Of a stretch of 64,000 bases of DNA, positions 23,041 to 35,744 are shown piece after piece (within the stretch, counting starts at the first letter, position 1; each line of letters opens with the position of its first letter). Position numbers and translations under genes: made by a program. The notes under the pieces are model-generated. The model ran no database searches. It saw nothing but the letters and a program-made list of their open reading frames with translations, and was not told the origin of the DNA. The DNA comes from Maratus speciosus (lineage: Eukaryota; Arthropoda; Arachnida; Araneae; Salticidae): assembly GCA_963932465.1 (NCBI GenBank), contig OZ010791.1:621433800-621497799 (forward strand), written 5' to 3'.

Positions 23041-24424
23041 TTTTTTTTAGTTCGGACAATATCAAAAACAAACATTTTACGGGTAACAATAAATTCGTCA
23101 ACAATAACTGCTTCAAGCCAGTTATGAGAACTGTAGTTTGATAAAAACCAAATTTTAATTTTAAAACGTGTATATGAAACACAAGCCATTTTTATGTAAA
23201 TACGGGACATTCAAAAAAGAATAACAGAATGAACCAAACGATCAAATAAACAATAAGTAATTTAGCTAATCTTAAAAGTATGTGAACACTAAAATACTAC
23301 AATCTGTGTAAAACATCCTTTTAAATCGAAGGAAATTGAAGAACATAAGTATTTAATTTATTATTCTGAAAATGCGATCAATGATTCTGAAACTTCGACG
23401 ATGAGAAACAAGCCGCTATCTGGGCAGGGTATAAATGTAAACAAAAAAGAGCACGTTGTGATGTTTTGGTTCAGGGTTTGAAGCTGAATCCGACTTCACT
23501 TTTTCGACGGTTTTCTGCGAAATGCGTGGGCCGTATATATCATAGTAGGCTATGATTCAGACGAACACATTTCAAAATTAATGGAGGGTATATCATCATC
23601 AGGCTTTGATTTGTGCGATATCGCATCACAATTTGTGATGCAATTTACCTATGTAAAATTCAAAATGTTTCACCAGTGCAGTAATGCAGGTTGCTGTAGT
23701 TTGGTCAAAAAATTACAATCTGAACTTAAAAAAATCTGCTTGAAAATGTCACTTTTATTTCCACTATGACGCCATATTCATCTTCTTTTTAATTCTTAAA
23801 AAAAACTATTTCAGTTTCATGTTTCACGTGAAAATCATTCAACTAAATATAGTCAAATTATTATTACGGCTTTTGAATTATTTACAACAATGAAGGAAAA
23901 AAAAGTTAAATTTTATTAGAAAATGTCCGTTGATTCTCAATGAAAAAAGCGAAATTTGGAATTATTAAGAAAAATATTTGAATAATGTAAATAAAAATTA
24001 GCCCATGTTACTCTTTAGATTATAATCCACCTATATGCAAAGGCATTTTATGATCCGTTTTGACCCTGACGTCAGGCAAATGTTTTCACACTTTGAATTT
24101 ATAATATTATTAGAATTAGCAAAGAATTTAATGAGGGGCATCAGGGACAAAAATGTGGGAAGAAAAAATGAAAAAGTTATCATCTCCATAGGCTTTTCTA
24201 TGTTAAATTAACATTGAGAAGTGACACTGGAAATAAATAAGTATTGCGCTGCCGCGCAATACTTAAATAATGGCTAACATTTATATTCAAAGAATAGAAG
24301 CAAGTTTCATACAAATAGGTAATTCAGTTCCACAGAACTAGCTAAAAGTGCTCAATGAAAGTGTTATTTTGTGATTTTTTCTAGTCTTTAATATCTATAA
24401 ATTTTCGCATCCAGTATTTTTAAC
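23041..24424. other. No gene seen
   Basis: AT-rich with short open frames (for example 23581-23769) that show no domain, splice context or repeat identity that I can name. Confidence 0.4.
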
Positions 24425-25233
24425 TAGAGTTGCAAAAAACCCGCAGATTTTGAGGGACGGGAATAAACCCGGGAATTTTGGGGAATAAACCCGGAATTTT
24501 GGGTAATATTGGAAATTTTGAAGGGAGTTTTGAAAGTAAACAAAACCAATCATTTTTTCAATTTAAAATTTTTATTTTAAAGAAATTTCAGTTACCGAAA
24601 AGAGAAGTGAGCTCTAAATTTTTATAATTTCTTAAAACTGATTAGCTGTACATTAATAGCGGTTAAAAATTAGTGATGATTGAAATGTTTCTTTAAAAAT
24701 TAAATTTATTTAATTTCTCTTTGCTGGTATATCTACTATTCAGGCATATTTGTTTTCTTGTTAATTACATTGTATTTTTTCATTGATTTCTCTCACCTTT
24801 GTTTATTTTATTTTTTGTTTACATTGGATAATTTGGCGAAATGTTTATTTTCATATCAGGCAAGATGAATCTGTAATCTAGCTCTCTCACTTTCTACTTA
24901 TCAACTGTTAAAACATTAAATTACTTATGATATTTTAATAACTCTTACTTAATATTGCTGCAGCTATAAATCAATTTCGTTAGTTTTCATTTAAACTGTG
25001 CTATTTTTCTATAGCTATTTTATTGGTTTTATTTGCTAAATTTTTATTTTCTAAAAAAATATATTGCTTAGTGCTTACATTGACAAAAATTGAAAAAATT
25101 AAAAATAATAATAAAAAAAAATTCCATGCTTAAAATTCTCTGAAAACTCCCGGGAATTTTCAAAATTTTCCTCCCAAAAAACCCGGTTTATTCCCGGGAA
25201 TAAACCCGGTTTTTTCCACCTTTTGCAACTCTA
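24425..25233. mobile_element. Nonautonomous hAT element, 809 bp
   Basis: TTTTTAAC at 24417-24424 and 25234-25241 is a perfect 8-bp target duplication. The ends are TAGAGTTGCAAAA and its complement TTTTGCAACTCTA, the classic hAT terminal motif. Subterminal regions carry repeated AATAAACCCGG-type blocks on both sides. The AT-rich middle has no coding capacity. Confidence 0.92.
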
Positions 25234-25424
25234 TTTTTAACTGAACTTAAATACAGATTTATTTGACCTTGAAATCTTAAATTGTCAAATATTTAGTATG
25301 TTATGCATAGTAGAAATACTATGAATATATGAATGAAACAGACTCCATAGTTTTATATTTTTGCCAATTGCGTTAACGAAAAATCTATATGTAGAACACA
25401 GCTACAGATATTATATGATATTAA

Positions 25425-25640
25425 CCCTTTGAACGTGACAGTTTTTTTTATCTCTTACACGAATTTATTGGTTGACACCACTTTTTTCTTAAGAAACACT
25501 TTTATTTGCACTCTATCAAGGTGAGCAAGAGAAACTTACTAAAAAATGTACTTTTAAAATATAGTGGTGTAAATAGAATATAAAAATGGAATCATGTATC
25601 TAGTAGACCCCTCATAGGAGGTACTGCCGTGTTCAAAGGG
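25425..25640. mobile_element. piggyBac-like MITE, 216 bp, TTAA target
   Basis: TTAA occurs at 25421-25424 and 25641-25644. The ends CCCTTTGAACG and CG.GTTCAAAGGG are inverted repeats. A TTAA duplication with CCC-starting ends is the piggyBac hallmark. No open frame. Confidence 0.85.
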
Positions 25641-26895
25641 TTAATGAGGTTGCTCTATAAGTTTATTTAGAGAGAAGTCCGCTATTGTTGATTCTATAAA
25701 TGGCCTATTTTATTTTTTTCACGCCATAATTGTCCCTTTCAGTCATAGTCTTTTAAGTATCGTAGAAAACTTTCATTCGTGCTGAAATCTGTAGAGCACT
25801 GAAGATACATTACTTTTCATACACAATTATGAAAAATAAAAGGAAGCATTAGCTGTAGAAAGTTTTATTGCTTTTTTAAAAGTGTCAACAAAGCGCTATT
25901 GCAAGCGAGATATGTAACGTTTATGGAAACAATGCTGTAGGTTTTCAGTATAAGAAGTTACAAATGAAGAGCCTATTTCTAAAGAGTATCAGCTCCAGTT
26001 TTATCTTATTTCGAAGGAAAAACTTTAAAATTTTGGCATTTTAATAGCAACCAGGTGGCGAGTCTATTGAATAGCAGATGAAATAATCGTAAAAGTTATA
26101 TTGTTTTTTGAATCAATTGAAAGATTTTCTTTGTTTATTTTTATTTAACTGTTATATAAGGTACATAATAATACCACCTAAAATCTCGATGATGACCTCA
26201 GTATCAATCTATTCTCTACAGTTTGCACAACTAAATAATCATAGGAATCATGGTTAATAGATATCCTGGAAATCCTTTTCATAAATTGACAGGCTTGTTT
26301 AAAAATGGTAAATTCCAGATTTAGACCCTACCTTTATAGAGCATGTTTAATTCGTCTCCTCTTTTCGTGAATAAAAATCAATTTAATGGTTAAAATACAA
26401 GCTGTGCGGACCTTGGTGTTTAATAACAATAGCGATATTAATACTAGTATCCGTCAGGCCGAAATGTTGGAGCATGGAGTCGTATAAACTTAACACACAA
26501 CATTTTAAAATTTAAAAAAAAAAATAATTTTCATGATTACTGTTTAATAACACAAAATTAAATTTGAAATAACACCCGTTGAATCCTCATTTTCTAGTGT
26601 TTAATTCAGTCATCAGTTGCCTCGGGTAATGCTCAAATGCTAATTTGTGGCAGGATAATCAACAAAATGAACCATTATAGCCTATGGCAAGCCTGGGGGT
26701 TGAAATTTTGGGTCATAGACAGTATCTTTTACTGTACTCAGTACACCGCTTATCAATCCCCACTCCATCCAGATATTGGTATGTAACATAACTCTGCATC
26801 CAACTGCTGAAAAAAGTCCAGCGTGAAGTCCAAACACGTGATCATCTTCATTACATATTACTTTTAATTACTGTGGCCTGCTAACATTCTTGTCA
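25641..26895. other. No gene seen
   Basis: AT-rich sequence. The part next to 26896 may be the decayed continuation of the helicase pseudogene, but no further helicase motif was recognised. Confidence 0.35.
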
Positions 26896-27625
26896 TTAAC
26901 CACTTTGATTTAAGAAGTACTTCTTGATTATGTTCTTTCGCTTTCTTGTTTTTGGAAAAAATACATATAGCATCTTGAAATCATTCAAGTTGAGCCGGAA
27001 GCAGTGTAGCTTTCCACCGTTGCATAAGGGATGAGAGTAGTCTAAAACTTGACCCACGCAAAGCGAATATAGAGTCTTTCGAAACTGTCTTTGCTGATCG
27101 TCATTTTGTCTCAATAAGTTTGTTAATGTGAAGCAATTTTCAAAAGCTCTAAGCATTTTTTTGTCTGCGAAGAGCCAAAATGTCTTTTATAGAATGTCTC
27201 TTATATAGAGGGATGTTTTTTACGCGATGTAACTACCTAACACCTCCAAGGATTTAAACAAAGTACCGACATCTTTGTTCAAGTTCAGCCATAAAACGAC
27301 AATTGAAAATTCGTCAATAAAGACAAATAATACTGTATCTATGCTGAGCTGTAGATTTCTTTCTGCCTGACTTTTTAAATCAGCGAACTATTTAAAACAT
27401 GGTGGTTTTTTAAGCACTGAGTGAATTAACTTTCCTTCAACATTAAGCGCAGCAGTACCTGTTAGTGCCAAAAGAATGACAGCTTCTGGTCCTCCTGTTA
27501 GTTATGACAGCTTCTGGTCCTAACTGCTCTATTATTGTTTTACTAATTTCTTTGATTATCCTACTTTTTCCACCTCTTGCTTTTCCAAAAATAAAAATTG
27601 ACTTAGGGAAAATTGTAACTTTTGT
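26896..27625 (-). pseudogene. PIF1-type DNA helicase pseudogene
   Basis: Reading leftward from 27625: FPKSIFIFGKARGGKSRIIK contains a Walker A motif (GKARGGKS, about 27590-27565). ILLALTGTAALNVEGKLIHS follows, the PIF1 A.TG.AA....G.TIHS motif; then VLFVFIDEFSIV, the Walker B/DEAS-like motif; then FTLTNLLRQNDDQQRQFRKT, the L...MRQ..D..F motif. PIF1-like genes occur as host 5'-3' helicases, as free-standing repeats and in Helitrons. A 29-bp tandem duplication (ATGACAGCTTCTGGTCC at 27475 and 27504) and several stops break the frame. No Rep or other Helitron domain was seen next to it, so the source element is not established. Confidence 0.7.
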
Positions 27626-28719
27626 TTACAATGACGAAAGCTGTTCTGTGCATAACTAAAGTATTTTCTGCTGCTCATCTGTAAATCTGATGTCAGAATT
27701 ATCAAAATTTTCATGCAGCGTAAACTGTTGGTCTTTAAAATAATTCAGAAATGTTAAAAGTAAAGAGAATTCATTGAATAAGAGAGTCTACGGTAAAGAA
27801 AAAGAATAACCACCGGGGATGTGTTGAGCTATTTTAATTTGTTTAATGTAGCTCCGATCTTTGAGACAATCAAAAATTGGAACTGGATCCATCGAGCTAA
27901 CGGCAGAAAACTTCAACGCTACTACAAAGACTTGCATGTCTGGCATAGCCCAGACTTATTTAATATGGTATAAGGGAAAGGTTTGTAACACGTATGTAAC
28001 ACGCACACGTGAGTAATCTGTTATACTCCTCTATCAAACTTGATACTTTTGTTCATCTGAGTTATTGTTATATCGTTATTCGCGCAATTACTCGTAGGCA
28101 GCTGGGTTATTTTATGTGACTTTTCCACATAGAATTTCGCTGAATAACTCTTTTCATCTCAATTGCTTTCTTTTAACCGGCATTTTCGAAACTTTTGTGT
28201 ATAATGTTACACATATAAAAATATGTACATTTCTTAAAATGTGCACTACATCTAGGCAACAGGTTAAAAAAAATCACGGAATGATTTATGACTTTTAGTG
28301 AAGTTGATTTCTCACGAATTATCTTTCATTGTTGTATCCATTTTCCGATTATAAGCATAAAACTATATAGTCATATACAAAATTTACGTCACAAAAATGC
28401 GTCAAAATTTTCGCCAAGCTTGGAGACAGTTCGCGAAATTTCGCCAAATTTGGCGACCAAACATATATTGATATAAATGCAGCGAATTTGGCTGTAGCTG
28501 CTAAATTTGGCGAAATTTCCACTGAAATTCAGCACTGATGATTCTTCTCTAATCGGGTTCTTCGGATTTTAGCTTAGTGTTTTTCCGTAAAATTAGCTAA
28601 AATCTTAAAATCAAGAAATAAGTAAGCTACCTTTTCTTTACGCTTTTAGGACTTTTTTATTTTGTTACCTACATATTTCTATTTTCAAGTGTAGATCTAG
28701 GCCAAAAATGCTTATCTCA
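27626..28719. other. No gene seen
   Basis: AT-rich. The 27626-27780 part may be an upstream remnant of the helicase frame (TDEQQK-like reading near 27690). Open frames at 28116-28476 have no recognisable domain. Confidence 0.35.
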
Positions 28720-30120
28720 TTCACTTCAGAATGTTCACTCGCATTTCAGTTGCAACAAATTCACTTATGGAGAATAAAAAAAAATGAGTAACCTGTAATT
28801 GGGACCACTACCAAATGGTTATATTTGCGCATAAAACAGCGCTCACTAAATTATGAAATTTTCTACCAAACCGATTACGGAAATTTCCTAATACAAACAT
28901 ACATACCTCTAAAAAAAAACATACATAAGAATGCATACATATAAGTAATACATACATAACATTATATTTATCTCGACTTCTTTTATTACCATTCGTTGCC
29001 ATGCGGTTAATATTGAATCTGTTATCATGTAACATCCAAAATCGTATTCTCCGTATTCGATTTCTTTTTATTTCTCTTAATTTAAAATTCAAAGTGAATC
29101 GCATCGATTTGGTAGGTTACAGAAAATGTTCACTTGCATTTCAGTTACAGCACATTCACTTATGGTGAATTAAAAAGAAAAATTATTAACCTTCTGAAAT
29201 TGGGACCGCTACCAAATAGTTAAATTTGCGCATCAAACAATGCTCACTAAATTATGAAATCGTCTACAAACCCGATTACAGAAATTTCCCAATACAATCA
29301 TATATACGTTTTAATACAACCATACATACATAAGAATACATACATATAAGTAATACATACATGACATGATATTTTTCTCGATTTCTTTGATTATCATTCG
29401 TAGCCATGCGGCTAATACTGAAATCGTTACCATGCGGCTAATAAATGAAATCATATTTTCCGTATTTGATTTCTTTTCATTTTTCTTAATTTAAAATTTA
29501 AAATGAATTGCAGCGATTTGGAAGGTTACGGAGAATGTCCATGTGCATTTCAGTTGCAGCACATTCACTTACAGTGGATAAAAAAAAAAAAAAGAGTAGC
29601 CGTAATTGGGACCGCCACCAAATGGTTAAATTTGCGCATCAAACAACGCTCGCTAAATTATGAAATTGTCTACAAACCCGATTGCGGAAATTTCCCAATT
29701 CAAACATGCATACGTCTGAATATAAACATACATACATAAGAATACATACATATAAGTAATACATACATGGCATTATATCAGGGTTCGTACGACTCCTGGA
29801 ATTTTGCGACCAGGAAATTCTTCTGCACCGCTATTTTCTTACAGAAAATCTCTCCTTATAAGAATGCGAAATTTCACCAGTTTAGCTTAGATTTCTTTTT
29901 CTATAAAAAAATAAATACTGGAAACTCTTCTGGAAAATACCCTGATCCGTACAAAACCCTGTTATATTTTTCTCGATTTCTTTGATTTATCACTCGTAGC
30001 CATGCGGCTAATACGAAATCCGTTACCATGCGGCTAAGACCTAAAATCGTATTTCCCGTATTCGATTTCTTTTCATTTCTCTTAATTTAAAATTCAAAAT
30101 GAATTGCATCGATTTGGTAG
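28720..30120 (+). repeat. Tandem array of a ~400-bp unit, 3+ copies
   Basis: GCATTTCAGTTGCA-type sequence recurs near 28741, 29139 and 29545. Each unit also has AATTGGGACC, a CATACATA run, GCCATGCGG and TTCTTTTTATTTCTCTTAAT. Unit spacing is 398 and 406 bp, and the third unit is lengthened by a 183-bp MITE. Short open frames within units are artefacts of the repeat. Confidence 0.85.
29779..29961. mobile_element. 183-bp MITE with 6-bp target duplication
   Basis: TTATAT at 29773-29778 and 29962-29967 flanks an insert that begins CAGGGTTCGTAC and ends GTACAAAACCCTG. Adjacent tandem units show the uninterrupted site. The ends look hAT-like, but a 6-bp duplication is short for hAT, so the superfamily is left open. 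Confidence 0.75.
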
Positions 30121-30413
30121 ATTATGATAAATACAAGGTTCGCACAAAAAAAAAAAAAAAAAAAAAAAAGGAAAAAGTGGTCGTTACGGACGTAGAAAGT
30201 AAAACTTCTGAAAGTCAATCTATATCTCAAGTCACAAATATTGACGACGCCATAACGATTCGGATAAGGTTAAAATGCATAATTTACAACAATGGAGCTA
30301 TTGTTTTGTTTAATAATGAGATGAAAAACGTGGTATTTTGACGAAAGAAATTGTTTAAAAAGGAACTCATACATTAGTTAATACTTACTCTCAACAAATA
30401 TTATTACATTCTT
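30121..30413. other. A-run and unique AT-rich sequence
   Basis: A 24-base A run lies at about 30146-30169. The open frame 30099-30341 spans it and is not credible as a gene. Confidence 0.4.
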
Positions 30414-31490
30414 CTATCTTTACAAGAAGAAAGTATTGGATTCATGAAAATTTTCGAACTCCGGTTTTCGACGGATTTACACGTTTTAGGGGTCAGAGAT
30501 TCCAAAAAACATGTTTTTACAAAATGTCTGTCTGTGACTCTGTGAGTCTGTCTGTCTGTCTGTGTGTATGTGACACAAATTTTGTGGGCGCTCTATCTCA
30601 AGAACTAATGCACGGAATTTAATAAAAATTGATATTCAGTTAGTGCCTAATACAAATTGATGCTGATTAGTTTTTGGTGTAAATCGCTCAACATGTGGCG
30701 CTGCAATGCTGCATTTTTCACGATTTTCGCAATAGCTCTATCTCAAGAACTAATGCACCGATTTTGATCAAACTTCAGATTTAGTTAGTCCTTGATATGA
30801 ATTGATGATTATCACGTTTTGGTGTAAATCGCCCAACAGGTGGCGCTGTTATGATGAATTTTGCAGGATTTACACGATTTCCCCAATAGCTCTATCTTAA
30901 GAACTAACGCACGGATTTTCATCAAACTTCAGATTAAGTTAGTCCTTGATATGACTTGCTACTGATTAGGTGGTGGTGTAAATCGCCTAACAGGTGGCGC
31001 TTCTCTGCTGCCTTTTCCACGATTGCCTCAATAGCTCTATCAATAGAACTAATGGACCAATTTTCATCTAACTTCAGATTTAGTTGTATGTTGACACAAG
31101 TTGTTGTTAATTAGGTTTTGGTGTTAATAACCCAATAGGTGGCGCTGCTATGCAGAAATTTTCACGATTTTCGCTATTGCTCTATCTCAAAAACTAATGT
31201 ACGGATTTTCTCCAAACTTCAGATTCAGTCAGACGTTGACATAAATTGTTGCTGATTAGGATTTGGTATAAATCACCCAATAGGTGGCGCTGCTAGGCAG
31301 CATTTTGCTGAATTTAGACGATTTCAGCGATAGTCATATCTCAAGAACTAATGCACGGAATTTCATATCGTTAGAATCCTCATGAGATGCATAGATTTCC
31401 ATTTAATTTTGGCAGTGTGATAGCGAATTTTGAAGTATTAACATGTATGAGATAGAAGAAAGTTTTGGGATTGGTACATCCGACTAGTTT
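30414..31490 (+). repeat. Family A element, copy 3 (most complete)
   Basis: It begins TTCTTCTATCTTTACAAGAA and ends with GAGATAGAAGAAAG then CATCCGACTAG, so a CTTTCTTCTATCT motif is inverted at the two ends. Six units of about 146 bp carry AAGAACTAATGCACGGA (30600, 30745, 30897, 31042, 31188, 31336) and a GGTGGCGCTGCTATG block. A TCTGTCTG microsatellite lies at 30540-30565. Confidence 0.75.
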
Positions 31491-31495
31491 TTAAT

Positions 31496-33255
31496 TTAAA
31501 GTTACCAAAATACTAATTCCATAAACTTCGACTGTTCAACGTATTAAAATAAAATGTATTAGTATACCTAACCAAGATAAGTAATTATGATGAAATTACC
31601 CATTGAGGCTCTTATGTTTGAAATTACCGATTGAAAATCAGCAAAAATGATTTCACCATGAGCCAATCATAGAATTATTTTTTGCGTGAAATCTAAACTT
31701 AACGTCATTTTCATCGTCTCAAAATTTACATATGCATCTCTCAAATTTACATTCACCATTTCAAAAATATCGCAGTACGCAATAAGTTATTAATACATAT
31801 ATTTCCAAACTTGAAATCAAGTTTGTTAACTACGACTTTGCATGTGAACATTCGCACTCTTGACTTGTGGTTCTAATCTCCGTATCGGCGAGTAAAATTC
31901 CAGAAATTTATATCTTTTAGAGGCGTTCGTAGTAAAATATTTTGTTTTATCAGAGAAAATGATGGTTTTTATTTAAATGTGATGTCACTTTGTCTCATTG
32001 AAGCATTTCACATAGCGTCTCAAACTCAGTGGAGTGAAAAAGTATTGAATTGTAATAACTTTTTGAGGAAAAATTTAGTGTTTTTTTTTAAAAGCGTAAC
32101 GTCATTTTCTGTTCCCCTTTTTTTACAAAGTTAATTTTGAATTTTATTAGAAATTGGCATCAATAAAGATAAACATACTTTATTAATTTCCTTTTCTTTA
32201 CAACAATGGAAGTAATCCAATTGCTACCATTTTGAAAAAAAAAATCATAGAAAATTTTTAAATTTGAAATTTAAATATAAAAATTGAAATATTTAAAAAA
32301 AATAGCTAGTGCCGCAAATCTACAAAGAAACAGCTTTCATTTAAAAAAAGAATTATTAAAATTGGTTCAGAACAAAGCTCAAGGTAGATGTCTAAAAAAA
32401 AAAAGCCTTATCTTTCAAATATACGAGTTGGAACTCGTCGAAATTCGCCGAATTAAAGTGTTTAGAATGGAACTGTTAGATCGAATTTATAATAAACCTA
32501 CAAAAATAATTACAACAAAAAATTCATCTTGCATTGTTTGTCCAACTCTTAAAACAAATAATGTATTAACCTAAAATTACTAAAGTGTTATTTCCACAAA
32601 CTTCAACTGCTTAAATTATTGAAAAATTAAACTGTATTAGAATACGTAATCAAGATGAGTAATTATGTTTGAAGTTATCGATTGAGGCTCTTATGTTTGT
32701 TTTTACGGAATGAAAAATCAGTAAAAAGGATGTCGCTTTGTCACATCATAAAATTCCCCCCCCCCCCCCATAAAACCTAAACTGTACGTTATTTTCATAT
32801 TCTCAAAATTTACTTACGCACCACTCAAATTAACAATTTAAAAGTATTTTAACGCGAAATACATTATTAATGAATGTATTTCCAAATTTAAAGTCACGTT
32901 TGTCCGATACAACTTTTCATGTGAACATTCGCAAACACTTTAAAATCTAATCTCAGTACCCGCAAAAATTTACCATTCAGAAATTTGCCTTTAGTTGCCA
33001 TAGTATTGGCCATTTAGTATTGGTCAAATATTTAGTTTTATCAAAGAAAATGATCCTTTTGTTTTAAATATGACATCATTTTTACTCACTTAATCATTTT
33101 GCCTAGCGTCTCAAACTCAGTATCAGCGTAATGTAAAAATATTGAAATATCTTCTTCAATTTTTTGATTTATGAAGAAGAATGCGTGTTTTTTAAAATTG
33201 CTAACGTCATTTTCTGTTCAAAAATTGGAAAAAAGTTACTTTTATTTGTAATGTT
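31496..33255 (+). repeat. Pair of diverged ~680-bp direct repeats
   Basis: 31496-32175 and 32575-33255 share the order: TTCCATAAACTTCGACTG, GAGTAATTATG, GATTGAGGCTCTTATGTTTG, GTCTCAAACTCAGT and AACGTCATTTTCTGTTC, at clearly reduced identity. The intervening 32176-32574 includes a 96-codon frame with no recognised domain. A C run occurs at 32756-32769. Confidence 0.6.
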
Positions 33256-33299
33256 TAAATGGCATCAATAAGGATATGATCATTAAAAATAAATAAACC

Positions 33300-33510
33300 A
33301 TGACTATTTTCCCTTTACTTTTAATACAAATGGAGTATTTCAGTTGCCACAATTACAAAATAGGTACAAAAAACTGTAAAAAAAATTAATATCTCAAAAA
33401 TAAAATCCGATAGAGATTTCAAACAAATTGCATTTAAAAGTACAATTTTTTCTCTATACGACGGTGTAAAAATTGAAACTGTGTGATGTTTAGAAGTTTA
33501 AAAATTTGCA
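33300..33510 (+). repeat. Family C fragment
   Basis: Matches the core of family C near 8190-8365: CAAACAAATTGCATTTAAAA and CTATACGACGGTGTAAAAA are shared. Confidence 0.7.
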
Positions 33511-34450
33511 ATACCGAAAATTGCAAAACCGAAACTTCATTTCAAATTTCAAAGTGTTGCCATTCGCAGAATGACGTATGCGTCACGCACAGATATGTTT
33601 GTCCTTTATAATATAGATAGATTTAAACCCGCAATGTTATCTCTATGGGAAAATTTTGAGCAGACATTTCATGCCGTTAGGGTTGACGAATATTTATGAT
33701 TTTCAATACGCACCGAGATTTTGGCACTACCAACGTCCATTTAATTTTTTGTGTCAATACGACAAATATTTTGGACGCTATCGTGTTAACAATAAGTGTA
33801 ATTTTTGCAGGGAAGCCCGAGCTTGTGCTCCGACAGCAAGTGTAATGAAAGTAATAGCTATTAACATCAAAGAAACTTCACATTTCGGAAAGTAATCTTT
33901 TCGAAAGGACTTGCGAAACCTTGAGAAACATATAGAGGTATGCCTTCACCGTGCTACTCAAGCACAAGGTATATTCGGTGGAAATATCTAAATCGTAGCA
34001 TCACAATGTTATACATTTTCAGGAGAAACCCGTTGACAGCATATCTCTACACATCTCTCGAGAGGCCGCTTATAAAAATACTGTTTGGTTCTTTTCTGAA
34101 CGAAACTCTTCGATCAATAGTAAGCGATATAAATGTTATTAGAGAAAGAACTTTTGAAGCACACTATTAATATTCCCTGCACCATATATTAACTTACGAA
34201 ATAGAACACTATATCATAGAGCATAATTGCACCGTCTATAGTGAGAAGGGGAAGAAACTTCTCATCTACGGAATATTTCTGCTCTTGAACCTCTACCTTG
34301 TTAGGATCTTTCATTTTTTAAATGTCACATACTTATGTTTCCAACAAAGCTTTTCTTCCGTGTGTACATATAAAGGGTTAACAATATTAGAGTACAAAAA
34401 TAATAATGAGGTAAAACAAATCGCCTTTAATTTTATTAATCAAGTAAATA
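33511..34450. other. No gene supported
   Basis: Open frames at 33656-33895, 33940-34170 and 34285-34524 were read. None has a recognisable domain or clean splice framing. A decayed element is possible. Confidence 0.35.
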
Positions 34451-34629
34451 TTGGGTCGTTCAGAAAGTCATTTCCGTTAGGGAAAATCAATTCGTACCGT
34501 AAAATTCTGCCCGTTAATTATTAGACATTAGATATAGGAATTAATGTATAATAATTAAATGATAGAGTTTTCCGGTACGACGGAACGAATTAATTTTCCC
34601 AAACTGAAACAACTTTCCAAACGACCCAA
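34451..34629. mobile_element. Mariner MITE, 179 bp
   Basis: TTGGGTCGTTCAGAAAGT at 34451 and ACTTTCCAAACGACCCAA ending at 34629 are inverted mariner-type ends with small differences, flanked by TA at 34449-34450 and 34630-34631. There is no transposase. The open frame 34285-34524 merely runs into its left end. Confidence 0.88.
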
Positions 34630-35029
34630 TACAATATCGAGGAAAAAAAAAAAAACCCACGCAAAACAGTGATATACTATAAAAATTATACAAAGTAATA
34701 TACTATATAAATCCCAGAAAATTTCTTATTATTTAAGTTAGTCAGAAAATACAGATGGAAAGTTCCGTAATTAACATTTGCTCTTGAAATTTTTTTTTTT
34801 TAGCCGATGTTATGTGAATTTATGAAGCTTAACATATTAACTCTTTGCGGTTGAGTGGTCGACACATAGCTGCCCAAGCTTTATATACATGATTTTATTT
34901 TTATAATTTATACGCACCACTCTATTTTAAAAGTACATTTTTTAGTAAATTTCTCTTCACATGTTTAGAAGTTTTTTTTTTTTTTTTTTTACAAATAAAT
35001 ACATGTATAAATAATATAAATAAACTAGA

Positions 35030-35740
35030 GAACAGGAATTCTGCTTTTTCAGAATTTAGTGTCGCCCCGCGCCATTTCTATTACTTCATTTTCTTCTGGT
35101 GGACTAGTGGTTTCTATTATTATGAAACAGCCATTATAAATGAAGCGTTTAGGTGAAGATGAAAGAGCAGTCGTAAAAAGTTAGAACTCTGATTTTCTGG
35201 TCAGAATAAGGAAAAAAAATGGCCATATTTTTTTTTTTTTTTTTTTTATGGCCATTTCCCCCCTTCCCTCCCCCATTCTGACCAGAAAATCAGAGTTCTA
35301 ACTTTTTACGACTGCTCTTTCATCTTCACCAAAACGCTTCATTTATACTGGCTGTTTCACAGTAATAGAAACCACCAGTCCATTAGAAGAACTCGGTTAA
35401 GCGGGACTCGGATAATCGGGACTCTACAGTAGTGCAAAACATATTTCAATTTTAAGACTTAAAGCACACGCTTTTATTTTATGTAAAATGACGCCATTTG
35501 CATTAATATAGATACCTAAAATTAAATATAGTTTATAATAGCTCCATGTTTCATCATAAATCATTCATTTATATTTTTCTCAAAATAGCACGTATTTAAA
35601 TTACATTTTTTCAGTTTTTATAGGGAAATGGCAACAAGAAAATATAATTGCTATTTACAAGTATTTTTTCTTAACTTTCTACAGAAATGGAGTGCTTGAG
35701 TTGCCAAAATGAAACAAATGTCGCTAAAAACTACAAAAAA
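35030..35740 (+). repeat. Family D repeat with pogo-like hairpin, copy 3
   Basis: AGAATTTAGTGTCGCCCC (35050) and GCAAAACATATTTCAATTTT (35437) are the two sides of family D, which are nearly adjacent at 57.55 kb. Between them lies the hairpin element: arms around 35100-35215 and 35275-35385, ending GGGACTCTACAGTAG. The loop holds long A/T runs and a CCCCTTCCCTCCCCC stretch. Confidence 0.65.
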
Positions 35741-35744
35741 AAAA

